Positions 11,277 to 22,712 of a stretch of 64,000 nucleotides of DNA are shown here, piece after piece (the stretch's first letter is position 1; every line of letters starts with the position of its first letter). The position numbers and the translations under genes were made by a program. The notes beneath the pieces were generated by a model, which saw only the letters and a program-made list of their open reading frames with translations, had not been told where the DNA came from and ran no database searches. Origin of the DNA: Laburnicola sp. R22_1 (lineage: Eukaryota > Ascomycota > Dothideomycetes > Pleosporales > Didymosphaeriaceae); the NCBI GenBank assembly GCA_014281115.1, contig JACONQ010000010.1, forward strand, positions 868,001 to 932,000, written 5' to 3'.

Positions 11277-12581
11277 ATGTCTTCTTCTCCACAGCCCACC
11301 GAGTCTGAGACTTATATCCGCGATTTCCTCTCTGCTCATCCGGCGCTTGATAAAGAGCTGGGCCAGGTCGAAGTCATGACGGATCGGTACACGAACGAGG
11401 AGTGGGCAAAACAGATTGCGGAGTCGAGGAGGAACGTGTTGGCTGAGGTGGAGGAGAGGGCGAGAGAAGGAGGAAGAGGATGGAAGTACGATGTACCGAG
11501 GACGGCAAGTGGGGCGTTCGCAAAGACTGTGGATCATACGGTTCTGAAGTTGGACGCAAAAGAGGCGGCGATTGATGCGTTGTGTGCTGAGGCGAGAGTG
11601 GAGGGGTTCAAGGTAATTTTTTCTTCTTTCTGTCAGCCGCAGGAAAGAGCAGGGCTTTGTGAATTAGTCGATGTGACGGAGGATAAGATCTGAATACAGG
11701 ATGTATGGACTGACGACGAGTAGAGTGTATGTGTCCGTCTGCCCTGGGTCCAGCGCTGCGTCAACAACCTCAAAGGCACAGATGTAGTCGTAGCCTGCGT
11801 CGTCGGCTTCCACGAAGGCACCCAAGACACATACGACAAGCTACGCGAAGCCCGCGCAGCCGTCGCCGCAGGCGCAGCACAGCTCGACGTTGTCCTCAAC
11901 TACAGCATTCTCACCCAACACAACGGCCTTTCTTCGCCCTCCCCAGCCTCTCGAGACTCAACAACAGACACCCTAACGGCCGCCAACACAACCGCCAACG
12001 CCCGCCCACGCGTCGGCACCGAAGCAACAGAAGGCCCATACTCCGTCCCAGGCGCCCTCTCCTCCGCAGACGACGACGAAGACAACCCCGACTACAGCTA
12101 CATCTACAAAGAGCTGGCCTCCATCCGCGCCCTCTGCCCCAGCCCCACGGTCCTAAAACTCATCCTCGAAACCTCGCAACTCACATCGCCTCAAATCCTC
12201 GCTGCCGCCCACCTCGCCGCCTCCGCAGACTACGACTTTATCAAAACGTCTACGGGCTTCAATGGACCTGGTGCCACGCTCCCGCACGTGCAGCTCATGG
12301 TGACGGCAGCCGAGTACCTCAGCGTCAAGACGAAGAGCAACGGGGGCAATCCCGTGCGCGGCGGGACACGCAAGATGGAAGTCAAAGCTAGCGGGGGGAT
12401 TAGGAGCTTGGAGGACGCGAAGAAGATGTTGGAGGCGGGTGCGACGCGGCTGGGGACGAGTAGCGGGGTGTGGATCATGCAGGAAGGGAGGAAGCTGGTT
12501 GAGAGTGAGGAGGCGGGGGATGGGGACAGGCCGGGGATGACGACGAGATTGTATGCGGATGATGGTGTGGGTGGGTATTGA
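11277..12581 (+). CDS. deoxyribose-phosphate aldolase (DERA)
   Basis: Two exons, 11277-11612 and 11724-12581, give a 397-residue protein. DERA cleaves 2-deoxyribose 5-phosphate to acetaldehyde and glyceraldehyde 3-phosphate, salvaging deoxynucleoside carbon. The fold starts near residue 85 (TVDHTVLKLDA). Visible catalytic residues are Asp167 in QLDVVLN, the Schiff-base Lys286 in DFIKTSTGF and Lys333 in VKASGGIR. Two features exceed the bacterial enzyme of about 250 residues: an N-terminal extension of about 80 residues, and a Ser/Thr/Asp-rich low-complexity insert at about residues 175-235 between Asp167 and Lys286. The intron is 111 nt (GTAATT...TAG). Active-site residues are all kept, so the enzyme is likely functional. 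Confidence 0.93.
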
Positions 12582-13473
12582 AGATAGTTGAATTGCTGCA
12601 TGGGTCGTTATCATGGGCAGCCATGGTCTGCATTGAAGATCGTCGTCGTGTGGAGATTCTAACCAAGTTCGAGTCATGGTCTGCATTGGAAGGAGCTTCG
12701 GATAGGCAGATACCACGGTATTGTTTGGCAAGGATAGCGTATAGACAGTGCCGAGGGGTTCGTTTCATCCAGATGCAACTATGTGGGTGAGTCCATTTGG
12801 GATCGTAACGCACACACAAATTACACAGAAACTTAGGTCCCAGCTCATGTCAAACTTTTCAATCATGGCGTATCGTTATGCTCATAGTGTGTAAGGTATT
12901 CTCAAAATGATAATGCCCTGGCTGATTTCCATAAAGCCTTGAAGTTAATCTGGGTACGCATCGCAAACACAGACTATACAAGGACACAGAGCATAGTGTT
13001 TTATTAACTTTGCACAAAGCTAAAATGCATCAATGAAGACAGTGAGCAGGCAAAGGTATGTTTTCCATATTCACTAAGTCTGATCGCGAACCCAATCATC
13101 TCATTCCGGCATATACTAAACAAAACTAAACAGGGCCCCTGAAGCTATCCAATCCGGATATTCAAACTTAGCCAAAAACGCTTATACACAGTCGAAAGGT
13201 AGAAGAGAAGGGAATGAGGGCAAAGTCGGGCCAAAATCAAGAAAGCAGGAACAAGCCCATCCACCACAACCGATCGAATCTCAAGCACGGTTGATCTAAA
13301 GTGCGAAGCTATCCAACAGCTTTTCCCTAAGAGAAGGAATCTAAGCAAAATACATGGTAAGTTTATTAAGAAAGGTATTGTAGAGTTTAAGGGGGGGCGG
13401 CGTGATGAAGAGTGTGTCGTCTAGTACGTCGGTCGATAGGTCGTCCTCAAGAAGTTGGCTGCAGATAGAAGCA
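12582..13473. other. convergent intergenic region
   Basis: Lies between the 3' ends of the DERA gene (+) and rho3 (-). It should hold both terminators. ORFs seen here are short, mostly antisense continuations, and have no family resemblance. Confidence 0.5.
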
Positions 13474-14470
13474 TTACATGACGGTGCAGCTGCTGCTCTT
13501 GTCCTTGTTCGTCTTGACGGACAGAGCAACGCGCGCAGCTTCTGTGAAGGCCTCGTTTACACCTCGGTTCTTCATGGCAGAGCATTCTGGATAATGATCA
13601 GATTAGTATAAAATGAGCATAGATTAGGGGCGAAATACCGAGGTATCGGAGGGCTTTGATCCGCTCTGCGACTTTGAGGCCTTCATCATACTGAATCATA
13701 GGCTTTTCGGGCTGTGCCTCCTCCTCGTCGTCCCGTTTCCGCAGATCGCACTTCAGAGCGACGAGCACGAGCTTGACGCCGGGGCAGTTCTCGGCAATTT
13801 CTCCTACCCACTTCGTTTCTACGTTTTCGAGGGAGTCGGGTGAGTCGACCTGGCGCTGTGTGAGCACAAATAGATATGCATGAAGATTTTCCGTACGCTG
13901 AAGCAGAGCATGATGGCATGGGTATCATCGTAGCTGAGGGACCGTAACCGGTCGAATTCTTCCTGACCAGCGGTATCCCATAGGCTGAGCTCTACGTGTA
14001 TGTTGTCGATATAGATATCTACAGATGTCAATATTGGGATGGAAGGCCAGACCGACAGAGCGGTACGAACCGTGGACATAGTTTTCTGTGCGAGAAGTTA
14101 GCATATGTATACCGAGCAGGTATGCAGCTCTTACCAAAGACTGTAGGCTCACTACAGGGCGTGCGGTTAATGCAGGGCGCCTAGTTGGGCGGAACGGGCG
14201 ACTTACTATACTGTGGGGAAGTACCTGCAGAGCCAAAGACGTTAGTTCATGTCGTCTACCAGTATGTTGTGGGAGTTCGTAGGGACACACGTACCCTCTC
14301 GTGAACACATTGAGCAGTGATGTCTTGCCGCATGCACCGTCGCCGCTATAGGAAGCAGTTAGCCCAGCCTGTCACATTCCTCACCCCCCATCCACAGGAA
14401 CCGTACGAAGAGCGACGTACAGGAGGACTAGCTTGCGCTGCACGGACTTTGTTCCACCACAGAGCGGCAT
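13474..14470 (-). CDS. rho3: Rho-family small GTPase Rho3
   Basis: Eight exons on the minus strand: 14470-14421, 14345-14295, 14224-14207, 14151-14135, 14085-14071, 14018-13897, 13849-13639 and 13586-13474. They join to a 198-residue GTPase. It starts [17 protein letters not shown], has the P-loop GDGACGKT at residues 18-25, the switch I segment GYFPTVYEPTVFENYVHD, switch [20 protein letters not shown], the base-binding motif ALKCDLR and CSAMKN, and a C-terminal CAAX box CTVM for prenylation. The N-terminus, the extra acidic stretch after ALKCDLR and the CAAX box match fungal Rho3, which controls polarised growth and exocytosis at hyphal tips. Switch I is encoded by three micro-exons of 18, 17 and 15 nt, separated by introns of 55, 49 and 52 nt. 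Confidence 0.94.
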
Positions 14471-15702
14471 CGCGGAGGCCTGCGGTTGTCGCAGCGATCG
14501 ATTCGCACTGGCGGCTTAGGGATCGGAGCGCTTGCGCGGAGGTGGTACCGGGGTTGCGGTCGCAGGCAGAGTGGGGCCCAGGGGAGGACAGCGAGAGTCG
14601 CACGGATCGAGGGAGCGCGCGGAGGGTGGTTAAGGATGTCGAGAGGGAGAGCAAGGCGCCCCAGAGCGGGCTGAAGTCGTGATGGGATGGACCGAAGGCG
14701 ATACTCAGTGCGTTAGTCTACATTGGGAGCCTAGGCATCGCCTCCACCAAGTCGCCGGAGGGTCGCGGGAAGCGGACGTGGCGCACGCTGGCACTGTCGC
14801 TGTGCTGTCCAGACTGCCTGTGCCGGCTGCCTGACGATCAGTGCTTGCCGGGCGTACTGACAGAGGAGATACAAAGGTGCGGCGTGTCAACAGCAGTAAC
14901 CCTCCCCTCCGGTCTTTCACCTTGTTCCACCGCTCCAGAAGCCAAGCGAACCTTCCACGGCGTCCCTCACCCAGCAACAACCCCCCGCTCGGCCCGGGAC
15001 TGCTGATCTCACGTGACTCCACTAGCGCCCTGGCTCGTGCGCATCCCCCAGCCTCTTTAGAGCCCGCCGCCGCCTCCCTCTCCTGCTTTTCTTCTTCATA
15101 CTTACCTTGATCAAGTCTGTGAGCTCAACAAGTCACAGACTAGCTGGCATCAGCAGCATTGCACAGCGCTGGACTGGGCTTAGCTTGATCTCTCTATTTA
15201 TGGGGTCTTCTTGGTCGTAATTTTTGCCCGTCTTTCATCCACTCCCGGTGGGTTTTTCATTGGTGTTGCTGCCGTTGGCGGTGCATTGAAGAAGAGCATG
15301 TAAATCTGTACGAATGGCGGGGAAGCTAGAGAAGCAGAGGGTGAGGGAGAGAGATACAAGGGGCAGGGTGCCTTTAAGTAGGGAACTTATTTATGTAAAG
15401 AATAAGGGGTAGTTAAGTAGAAGTTAGTGGGGTCAGTAGACGCATATAAAGAGAGCTTATTAGTAATTAAGGTATTAGCGGTGTTGGCAAGCCTAGGTAT
15501 ATGTTTGTGTACAGAGTGAAGGTTTGGGTCTTTGTTTGTATCGGACGGTTTAGCGAAGCGCAACTGATTATATAGCCACTTAACGTAAGTATTAAGGCTT
15601 GGTAGTATAAACTGTACAAAAGACAGTGAAGCAAGACGAACCTTGAAGGGCAATACATTAGTTGTCTGTGATCTACTGATCTCGCTCCAGTCAATCACAG
15701 TT
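14471..15702. other. intergenic upstream of rho3
   Basis: GC-rich near rho3, then AT-leaning from about 15,390 with ORFs on both strands that overlap and show no family resemblance. Probably the rho3 promoter/leader plus the 3' region of the next minus-strand gene. Confidence 0.4.
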
Positions 15703-17156
15703 CTACCAATCAAACTCTCCCGCCCCACCTTCATCGAAAACTGAGGAATCAAAACCATCAACACCAGCCCTTTTAATCAGGTGTAGTGTTTTCAAATCTT
15801 CCAACTCTTCAGTTATATTAACTCCAACATTGTCTGCCTCGAGAGACCTCTTTCTGAAAGGTTTGGTGGCCTCATTAGGCCAGTCTGGGCCGCCTCTTAC
15901 CCACCAATTAACCCAAGTTACCATGGTGTCTGCTACATTTTGATCGTTCATTCCGATTGCGTTAACCCTTTGAGCTATCCTGCAAGGCGGGGCCACAAAG
16001 TCAGCGTAATCCTTACAAATGTGAGAAATGGGTACCGCGTAGCTGTCTTAGTCCCCAATGTCTGAAGAGTCCAGACAATGCAGCTGTGAGAAACAACGAC
16101 TTAGTACACCAGTATTACGTACCTAGGCACGCCATCGGGTGCCCACTTATCACCTGCACCCATCTTCAGTCGTGGGAACTCTACTCTACCCCAAATGCCT
16201 GCCTGCTTCACTCGCCCACTCCGGCCCTTTCGGATGTTTCTGTCCATCATCGCGACCTTACCCCCGCACATGTATGCCATCGCATCGGACATTCCCTCAA
16301 AGTATCTTTGCCGGATATGGTTTCGGTTTCCTGAGTCCTTGGGAACATCTTCTTGGATGACGCACCGCATAGGGTTATTTATCGAACGGGGAGACCATAG
16401 CATCCAAGTATTTCGGTCCCAGATGTCCTGCAGGTATACGAGTCAGTCCGACCGTGTTTATATCATAGAGAGAAACGTAACTATGTACAAAGCCGACTGA
16501 AAGAGGGACTATACGTACCCAGATGGTAACGATCTTGCCGGTTTTGGTTGTATGCTCATTATGCGTTGCTGCAAAAACTCTTGCAGCTTCCGATAACCCG
16601 GCCGTGTAGAACAGACACTCGTCGTTGTTGGGTTTTAGGAGCGTGTTCTCAAGGAACCACTATTGCAAAGTTATTAAGACAACCAAAGTGCGTTTGGATT
16701 CTCTCAACTTACTTCCCGAGTGAACATACAAGGCTGAAGGCAAGGTTTGAACCTGGGATGCTCCTCGTGTCCGTAGCAAGGGTCCCAGCCTTCTCTCCAT
16801 ATAGTATCTTCCGGTCCATCACACTCGAAAGCGCTGACGAATTTATTGTCATCTGCCCTAGGCGCAACACTCGAGCTGTTTCCTCGATGCTGGGCCTTTC
16901 GCGTAGCCTCGACGGTAGCTGATGGATTTGCGACAGTGATTGAACTTCTCTGGTTTGGCGCTACCAAAGGGAGACTAAGGAATAGATCCTCTTGAGCTTT
17001 TTGATTCTGTGCAACTCCATGCGCGGCTTGTAGCTGCTGAAGTGTGTCTATGCCGATTCTGTTGCCCTGAGGTAGCTGTATATCTTTGGAGTACGCGATG
17101 GACCAGAAGATGTCGACGGAAAGAACGACACGCAAGAAATTCGACATGTTTACCAT
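15703..17156 (-). CDS. predicted secreted protein, unknown function
   Basis: I do not recognise this family. Five exons on the minus strand, 17156-16713, 16659-16519, 16427-16123, 16083-16036 and 15979-15703, join in frame to 404 residues. The start MVNMSNFLRVVLSVDIFWSI followed by AYS looks like a signal peptide. After a Gln/Ser-rich linker comes a Cys-containing region (FECDGPEDTIWREGWDPC, CLQPCMF, CLFYTAG) and a conserved-looking block ending AYMCGGKVAMMD...GIWGRVEFPRL. Near the C-terminus two dibasic sites (RKR and IKR) bracket an acidic stretch, which could be Kex2 processing sites. The fourth intron uses a weak donor (GTACCC) chosen because it preserves frame, so the 48-nt exon is the least certain part. 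It is divergent from a secreted SGNH-hydrolase gene. Confidence 0.65.
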
Positions 17157-17892
17157 CTTTCGAAAATGGAGTAAGGTGCAGTTCTCCTTCGAAGTCTTTG
17201 TGGGAGGTGAGAATGAATATGCTACGTTGGAGTAGTTTTGCGACTTCCCCTAAGTAGAAATAGATAGCATACAAGCGCCATTGCAACTCCTCTTCGGGAA
17301 GAACCACTCTTCTAGTTACCACCTTCTACTCTTGCTCTGTAGATGCTAAAATTATCGAAAAGGGTTATTGAGGCGCATCGCTTTTGGCAGTGAATACTCA
17401 CCTCATTTGCTGAGACTCTCGTATCCTTGTGGCCTAGTTTGAACCGAAGTCAGCATCGTGATATCAACCCCGAATGCCGAGTTAGTGCATTATAAAGAGG
17501 CCTCAATATGTTTAACTCACGTAATGACCGAAAGACCTTAGGAATCTGTTCGGCGAGGTCTGGAGGCACAGTTCTTGGCAACCCATAACGAGATCACTTA
17601 CAGGGGGCCAAACCCTTTCAATACAATGATTCTCCTTCTAGGCCTCATTCAACAGTCTTCAGGAGTCGTTAATCCCAGTTTGTCGGTGAGAAGTTGCGTT
17701 CAAGCGACCTTACGATGTGGTCAGCTTACTATTCGGCCCAGTGTTCAGGACGGCGCAAGCGAACTCAGATGCGCTGAAGAGCCTAGAACTATACGGCGGA
17801 ACCAGCATACATCTAGAAGCTGTCAGGGCCGCGGAAATTCGGTATCGATTCTTCGTCGGTTCCATCGTCTTTGCGTCAAAGTCGCTTTGTCC
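17157..17892. other. intergenic region between divergent secreted-protein genes
   Basis: About 736 bp between the two divergent start codons. A plus-strand open frame runs into the SGNH gene from 17575, but the signal peptide begins only at 17893 and the upstream residues have no family character. Shared regulation of the two neighbours is possible but no site is identified. Confidence 0.4.
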
Positions 17893-20584
17893 ATGTTTCC
17901 AAATCCTCGAGCTGCGGCAGTAGTGGCCGTCATATGGTTCTGTTTGCACGTATGCTATGCCTCTACGGTAGCTGTACGCCAAAGCGGAGTCAAGATTCTC
18001 ATTGTTGGGGACTCAATCTCTCACGGTGCTGAGGGAGATTGTATGTATCCACCAAGCAGAGGGTCCCTCCTAGAATAATGGCTGACTCAAGCATCTTCAG
18101 ACACTTGGAAATATCGGCTTTGGCAATGGCTCCGTGCGAACAATGTGAATTTTGATTTTGTTGGACCCTGGCAAGGGACTTTTGGGCCTCCAGAAGCATT
18201 GCCGCCTCAACCCCCCTTGCTCCAAGGAGTAGCAGAACCTCCTTCAACCGACAATGTGAAGGGGGGATATGCGCAAGATATTGATCCTGCCTTTGACAAG
18301 GATCACTTCTGTCACTCGGGTCGACAAGTGGCTCAGGTCAAGGATACCATTGCTGCTCAGATCTCGGCGCATCAACCGGACTACGTTCTCCTTGAACTCG
18401 GCTTTAACGACCTGGGCTGGTTCATCAATGGTCCGGAGGGTTTGCTGTCGGATATGAAAACCTTGATTGATAATGCAAGGCGTGTGAAGGGCAACATCAA
18501 ATTCGCAGTTGCAAATGTGCCTCACCGCACGCGAATCAACGGACGTCAAGATCTGATCGACAAGACGAACTCGTACAATTCCATGCTGGAATCGTCCATA
18601 CCAGCATGGAGCACTGATAACTCACCAATTCGATTAGTGGAGTTCAATAAGAATTACAACTGTAGGTTTCCACTCGACGCGGAACTTCCCCCTTCCTCCG
18701 GCGACTTTAATGAGTATACTGACTGATCATGCTAGGTGAACCGGACGACTGCCCAGCTGGTTTCGATGGATTGCATCCAAATAGGCTTGGAGAATACGAG
18801 ATCGCACAAGCCTTTTCCCGTGTTCTCAACCACGACTACGCTTTCGGATCAAGCGCCCTCGATGTTCCCGCAAATCTCCCACCCCCGTCGTGTCCTCCGC
18901 CAACCAATGTGAAGGCCACGACAACTGCTTACGGTGTCGCTGTTACTTGGGACAAAGTGTACGGCGCTCGTGGTTACAACATCAAAAGCAAAAGGAGCAC
19001 CTTCGGCGGCTGGACCGAGACCTGGTATGCTATTGCAGCCAACCGTTACAACCAGATTTGGGTGCTGGAAGGGGAAACCTGGGAATACCAGGTTCGAACC
19101 AACTGTGGAGACAAAACGAAGTCAGATTATTCAGGCATTGTTTCTGCTGTTGTCCATCAGACCGTTGCCCCAGGACCCAAGAATGTCGTGATCAACCCAA
19201 CCGCCGATGGGTTCAATGCCCGATGGGATGATCCGGATGGTGGGGCCAACATACAGTCGTATGAAGTGTTCACATACGATACTGACGAGCCTTGCGCTTT
19301 TCTACTGTCTCGAGGAATAAAAGGAAACTCGATAACGGTGAGAGGGTTGAAGTCAGGTCACAACCACATCATCGCGATAAGCACATGGACGGATCAGGGA
19401 CCTGGATTCCCGACAGTGCCTTATGGGGTACGTACAGGCATAGATACCAATCTTGACGTCTTGCTGACTGTGTACCCATTTCTAGGTCAAGCCAGGTGCC
19501 GGGTCGCCAAGTGCGCCTCGTGACTTGAAAGTAAGCACTCGAGATGGTGCTACGGTCCGATTGGATTTCGTTGCCGTTGGAGATGCGGCGAACTACCACG
19601 CCTGGTATCAGAACATCAACAATGCCTCTGATTTTTCGAAGCCAGATCTCACAGTTGTTGAGTCGCCATGCATTGGGATGACCTTCCTGTTCCCAGGTGC
19701 CTGGAACTATGAGTTCTGTGTCACAGCATTGAATGGTACGTTTGGCTCGTGGACTCTGCCCATAACATATGCTGATAACGTATCTACACTTCTAGGGAAC
19801 CTCGAGAGTCCTAAGTCGAATTGCGTTGTTGCTTCCGAAGATATCACGCCGGGTGTGGGAGATTGTCCGGCCCCTGCTCAAGATGGTTGCGGCTGGGGAA
19901 CACCTGGAAATGGTGGTGATGGTAGTGGTCAGCCAGGAGTGCCAGGAGGTGGAGGTGGAGGAGGAGGAGGAGGGGATGATGATGGCAGCGGTAGCGGCGA
20001 CGTCTACATCGACCCCGCTATTTGGAGAGATCCAAATCCCCAAGTTACCTGCTCGCCACCCTGCAACTTCATCCTACCTCCAAAAGTCTTACCCACTCCA
20101 ACGACCATCACAATACCACCATACACTACCGACCTCGAGATCGTATGGACTAGCAGCGGCAAAACTACCCGTTCGTTCCAAACAACTACCGTTACTCTTC
20201 CACCAATAACTACACAGACGATCTCGTTCTGGGACCGAACTTGGCCTGCAGGCGCACTTTTGACGACATTCAGTCCTGTACCGAGAATCCATCCGCCAAA
20301 AACGACGATCACGAATGACAAAAACCCTGAGGTCACCCGAACCATTACCCCAGTACCGTACCCGACAGAGCACCCTGAAGAAGAGAGTGATGACGACAAA
20401 CGCTACGGCGGACCCCATCCAAAAATTTCGATCAAGATAGGACCCCCGGGCCCCCTCTGCTCGGGCGGTTGTGGCTCTCGATGCGTCATTGGTTGCGGTA
20501 GCGGTCGTGGTCCTTGTATCCCCCTGCTCACCTGTCCCAGAGGCGGCCCCGATTTCCAGGACCCTGAAGATCCTGATAAGGAAA

Positions 20585-20615
<31 letters not shown>

Positions 20616-21255
20616 CGATGATAATGATCCTAGGCCAACCTGTCCCTTCGGACCCTTAGAAAGCCTTGCCCCTGTCAATCCGCGTGATCTTGGACCAAAT
20701 GATAAAGTTGATATCCGTTACGGTTACTATCCTGGTATAAGCGACAAGGACCAAGCAGATTTCCCAGAAAATCCCCCAGAAGGACAGCCATCCAGTAGTG
20801 GTGATGGTGGCGGTCAACCACCTCCTACATCCACACCTACACCTACACTACCACCTCCTCCACTGGCAACGCAGGTTTTTTTGGTCTACTATGCCCGCTA
20901 TATCGACGAAATCAGCGACTATTATGAGTGGCAGTTTTTTAGTGCTCCTCTAGACTCGCCTTTCGACCCATGCAACAATGAAAACGCCGTCCGGTGCCCG
21001 ACTGACGATTACTGGTGCCGCAAAGCACCCGACGGTGAGCTGACGAATCCACCATGGCCAGACGGCAAATATACTGCAACGCGTGGACCTGCAGAAGATT
21101 GCGTTTATAGTAGCGATGGGAATGGCGCCGGGTCGCTCAGCTGTCCTGATAAACCCACTGTAAGCTGCAAGCGCGCAGAGGACTCTTTAGTGGACAAATG
21201 TGTAGCTATTGTTTTTGCACTTAACTTCTATCCGATTGTAAATTGTCTTTGGTAA
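17893..21255 (+). CDS. secreted SGNH hydrolase with fibronectin III and wall-associated C-terminal region
   Basis: Five exons, 17893-18040, 18101-18661, 18736-19427, 19486-19735 and 19796-21255, give 1036 residues. Residues 1-24 form a signal peptide. The SGNH domain spans about 33-260 with nucleophile Ser41 in VGDSISHG, the block III motif GFNDLG, and block V DGLHPN carrying the catalytic Asp/His. Fibronectin-III-like repeats with TAYGVAVTWDKV and DGFNARWDDPDG follow from about 290 to 570. The rest has a Gly run, a Thr/Pro-rich module beginning VTCSPPCNFILPP that I associate with secreted fungal chitinase-like proteins, Cys-rich CSGGCGSRCVIGCG, a 13-residue poly-Asp tract, and a final Cys-rich part. 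The enzyme probably removes esters from a cell-wall or plant polymer; substrate is not deducible. The 60-nt intron at 19736-19795 is in frame and lacks stops, so a retained form would also translate. Confidence 0.85.
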
Positions 21256-21378
21256 GCTAGGGCTTAAGGGAAACAAGATAATGTGGTAGTGGATTTTGTA
21301 TTGAGTTTGCTTTTTCTGAGTCATTGTATCGAAAATACAGGTAGAATCCACTACACATATTTCGAATATATGTTCTTC

Positions 21379-22159
21379 TTACCGCCAATTGTATCTGTCA
21401 AACGGAGACTCAACCTTTGGCGGATTTGGGTTCTTGATATACTCCCTCAAATTATTGAACGACCGGCCTATGACATTGAATCCCCACTTCTCTCTGTCCA
21501 CCCGCACTGCTTCAGTTGCATCGAATCCAATTCCAAAGTACGAATCCGAAGGGTCAGCGAAGACAAGCTCACGGTCACCTAGCTTAGCGAGCCGTTTTAA
21601 AAGATCTTCGCTTTCAGTGCCGTGGAGAAATCTCCTCCTCTGGACAGCTAGAATAGTAACCCAACCCGCTGGGACTTGATTAGCATGAGCTTCTGAAACC
21701 GTGTGGGTATTGTGTAGATAATAAGAACGTACTCAAATCCCATGCATCTCCATCAAAGTTCGTCAGATTGTTGCCTAAAATCTTCAGTTCGTCCTCGCCA
21801 GTCGCGAGGAGGATCTTTTGGAGCGAGTCCTACAACGTTCTAGTATTAAGTTCGACTAACCCGTGGCTGATTGTGCATACCTCGTCACGGAAGCTTTCTG
21901 CTTTTAAAGCTAAGATGCATTGTCCAGCAGATCTGTATGTTATGCCGCCCATCTCAAAGGGAGATATGTACCACGGCGAAAGAAAACCTCCTTCGCTTTC
22001 CGGGTCTGTCCAAAAGAAGAATGGAGGCCCTTGCGACGTCGTGGCTGCTTCTTCTTCGGCCTTCTGTTCCGCTTTGGCGCTGGAGCGAGTCTTGGGTTTA
22101 GACATGGGCTTGGCTGTGACTTTAGGTTTGGCGACGGGTTTACGTTTAGCTTTGGGCAT
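21379..22159 (-). CDS. NADAR-domain protein (YbiA/DUF1768 family)
   Basis: Three exons on the minus strand, 22159-21881, 21829-21733 and 21674-21379, give 223 residues. The first 40 residues are a Lys/Pro/Ala-rich basic tail (MPKAKRKPVAKPKVTAKPMS) that may bind nucleic acid or direct nuclear import. The NADAR domain follows, with FFFWTDPESEGGFLSPWY, the helix ITYRSAGQCILALKAESF, and the C-terminal signature REKWGFNVIGRSFNNLRE. Family members hydrolyse the N-glycosidic bond of ADP-ribose derivatives or reactive riboflavin intermediates. The usual AEQ in the second motif reads AGQ here, a Glu-to-Gly change at a conserved position that may affect activity. It is the last gene before the AT-rich island, whose edge is about 170 bp upstream of the start codon. 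Confidence 0.82.
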
Positions 22160-22712
22160 GGTGACTGTGCGTTTGCAAGGAACTATTAGGAAGATGAACG
22201 ACAGGTGTTTTGGACAGAAGGTTGGAGCTCAAGCTGCGCTGGGGGAACTGCGCCGCATACTGCAGCCTGCTTGGCGTATTCGTGCGCGTGATGCTGCGCG
22301 CTCGCTGAGCGACGCAGTGATGGGGTTATAAACGTTTACAACGATTTCTGACAAAACACGGTTTCTAACTTTAGTAATAGTTACATACATTTGTTTTCGC
22401 TAGCCTATTTAGAATAGCTTAGGCTATTAAGCTTTACCTAATAAATTTAAGCAACTATAGATGCCTAGGGCGAAGGTGGGTTATATTTAATGGATTACGC
22501 GATAGTTAACTTAGTGTTAAGCTTTGGAGAGAGGCTAGAGTTAAGATGGCTAGTGCCTTTTTGCTAGCTATAATAGCTGTATATATAATTAACGTCTACG
22601 CGATTATTTTAGTGTTATTATAGAGCCTCTATAAATTTTTTAAAGTCTTTATTATTACTTTTATAGTATTATAATAGCTTTATCTATTATTAATATTGCT
22701 AGGCGTAACGTA

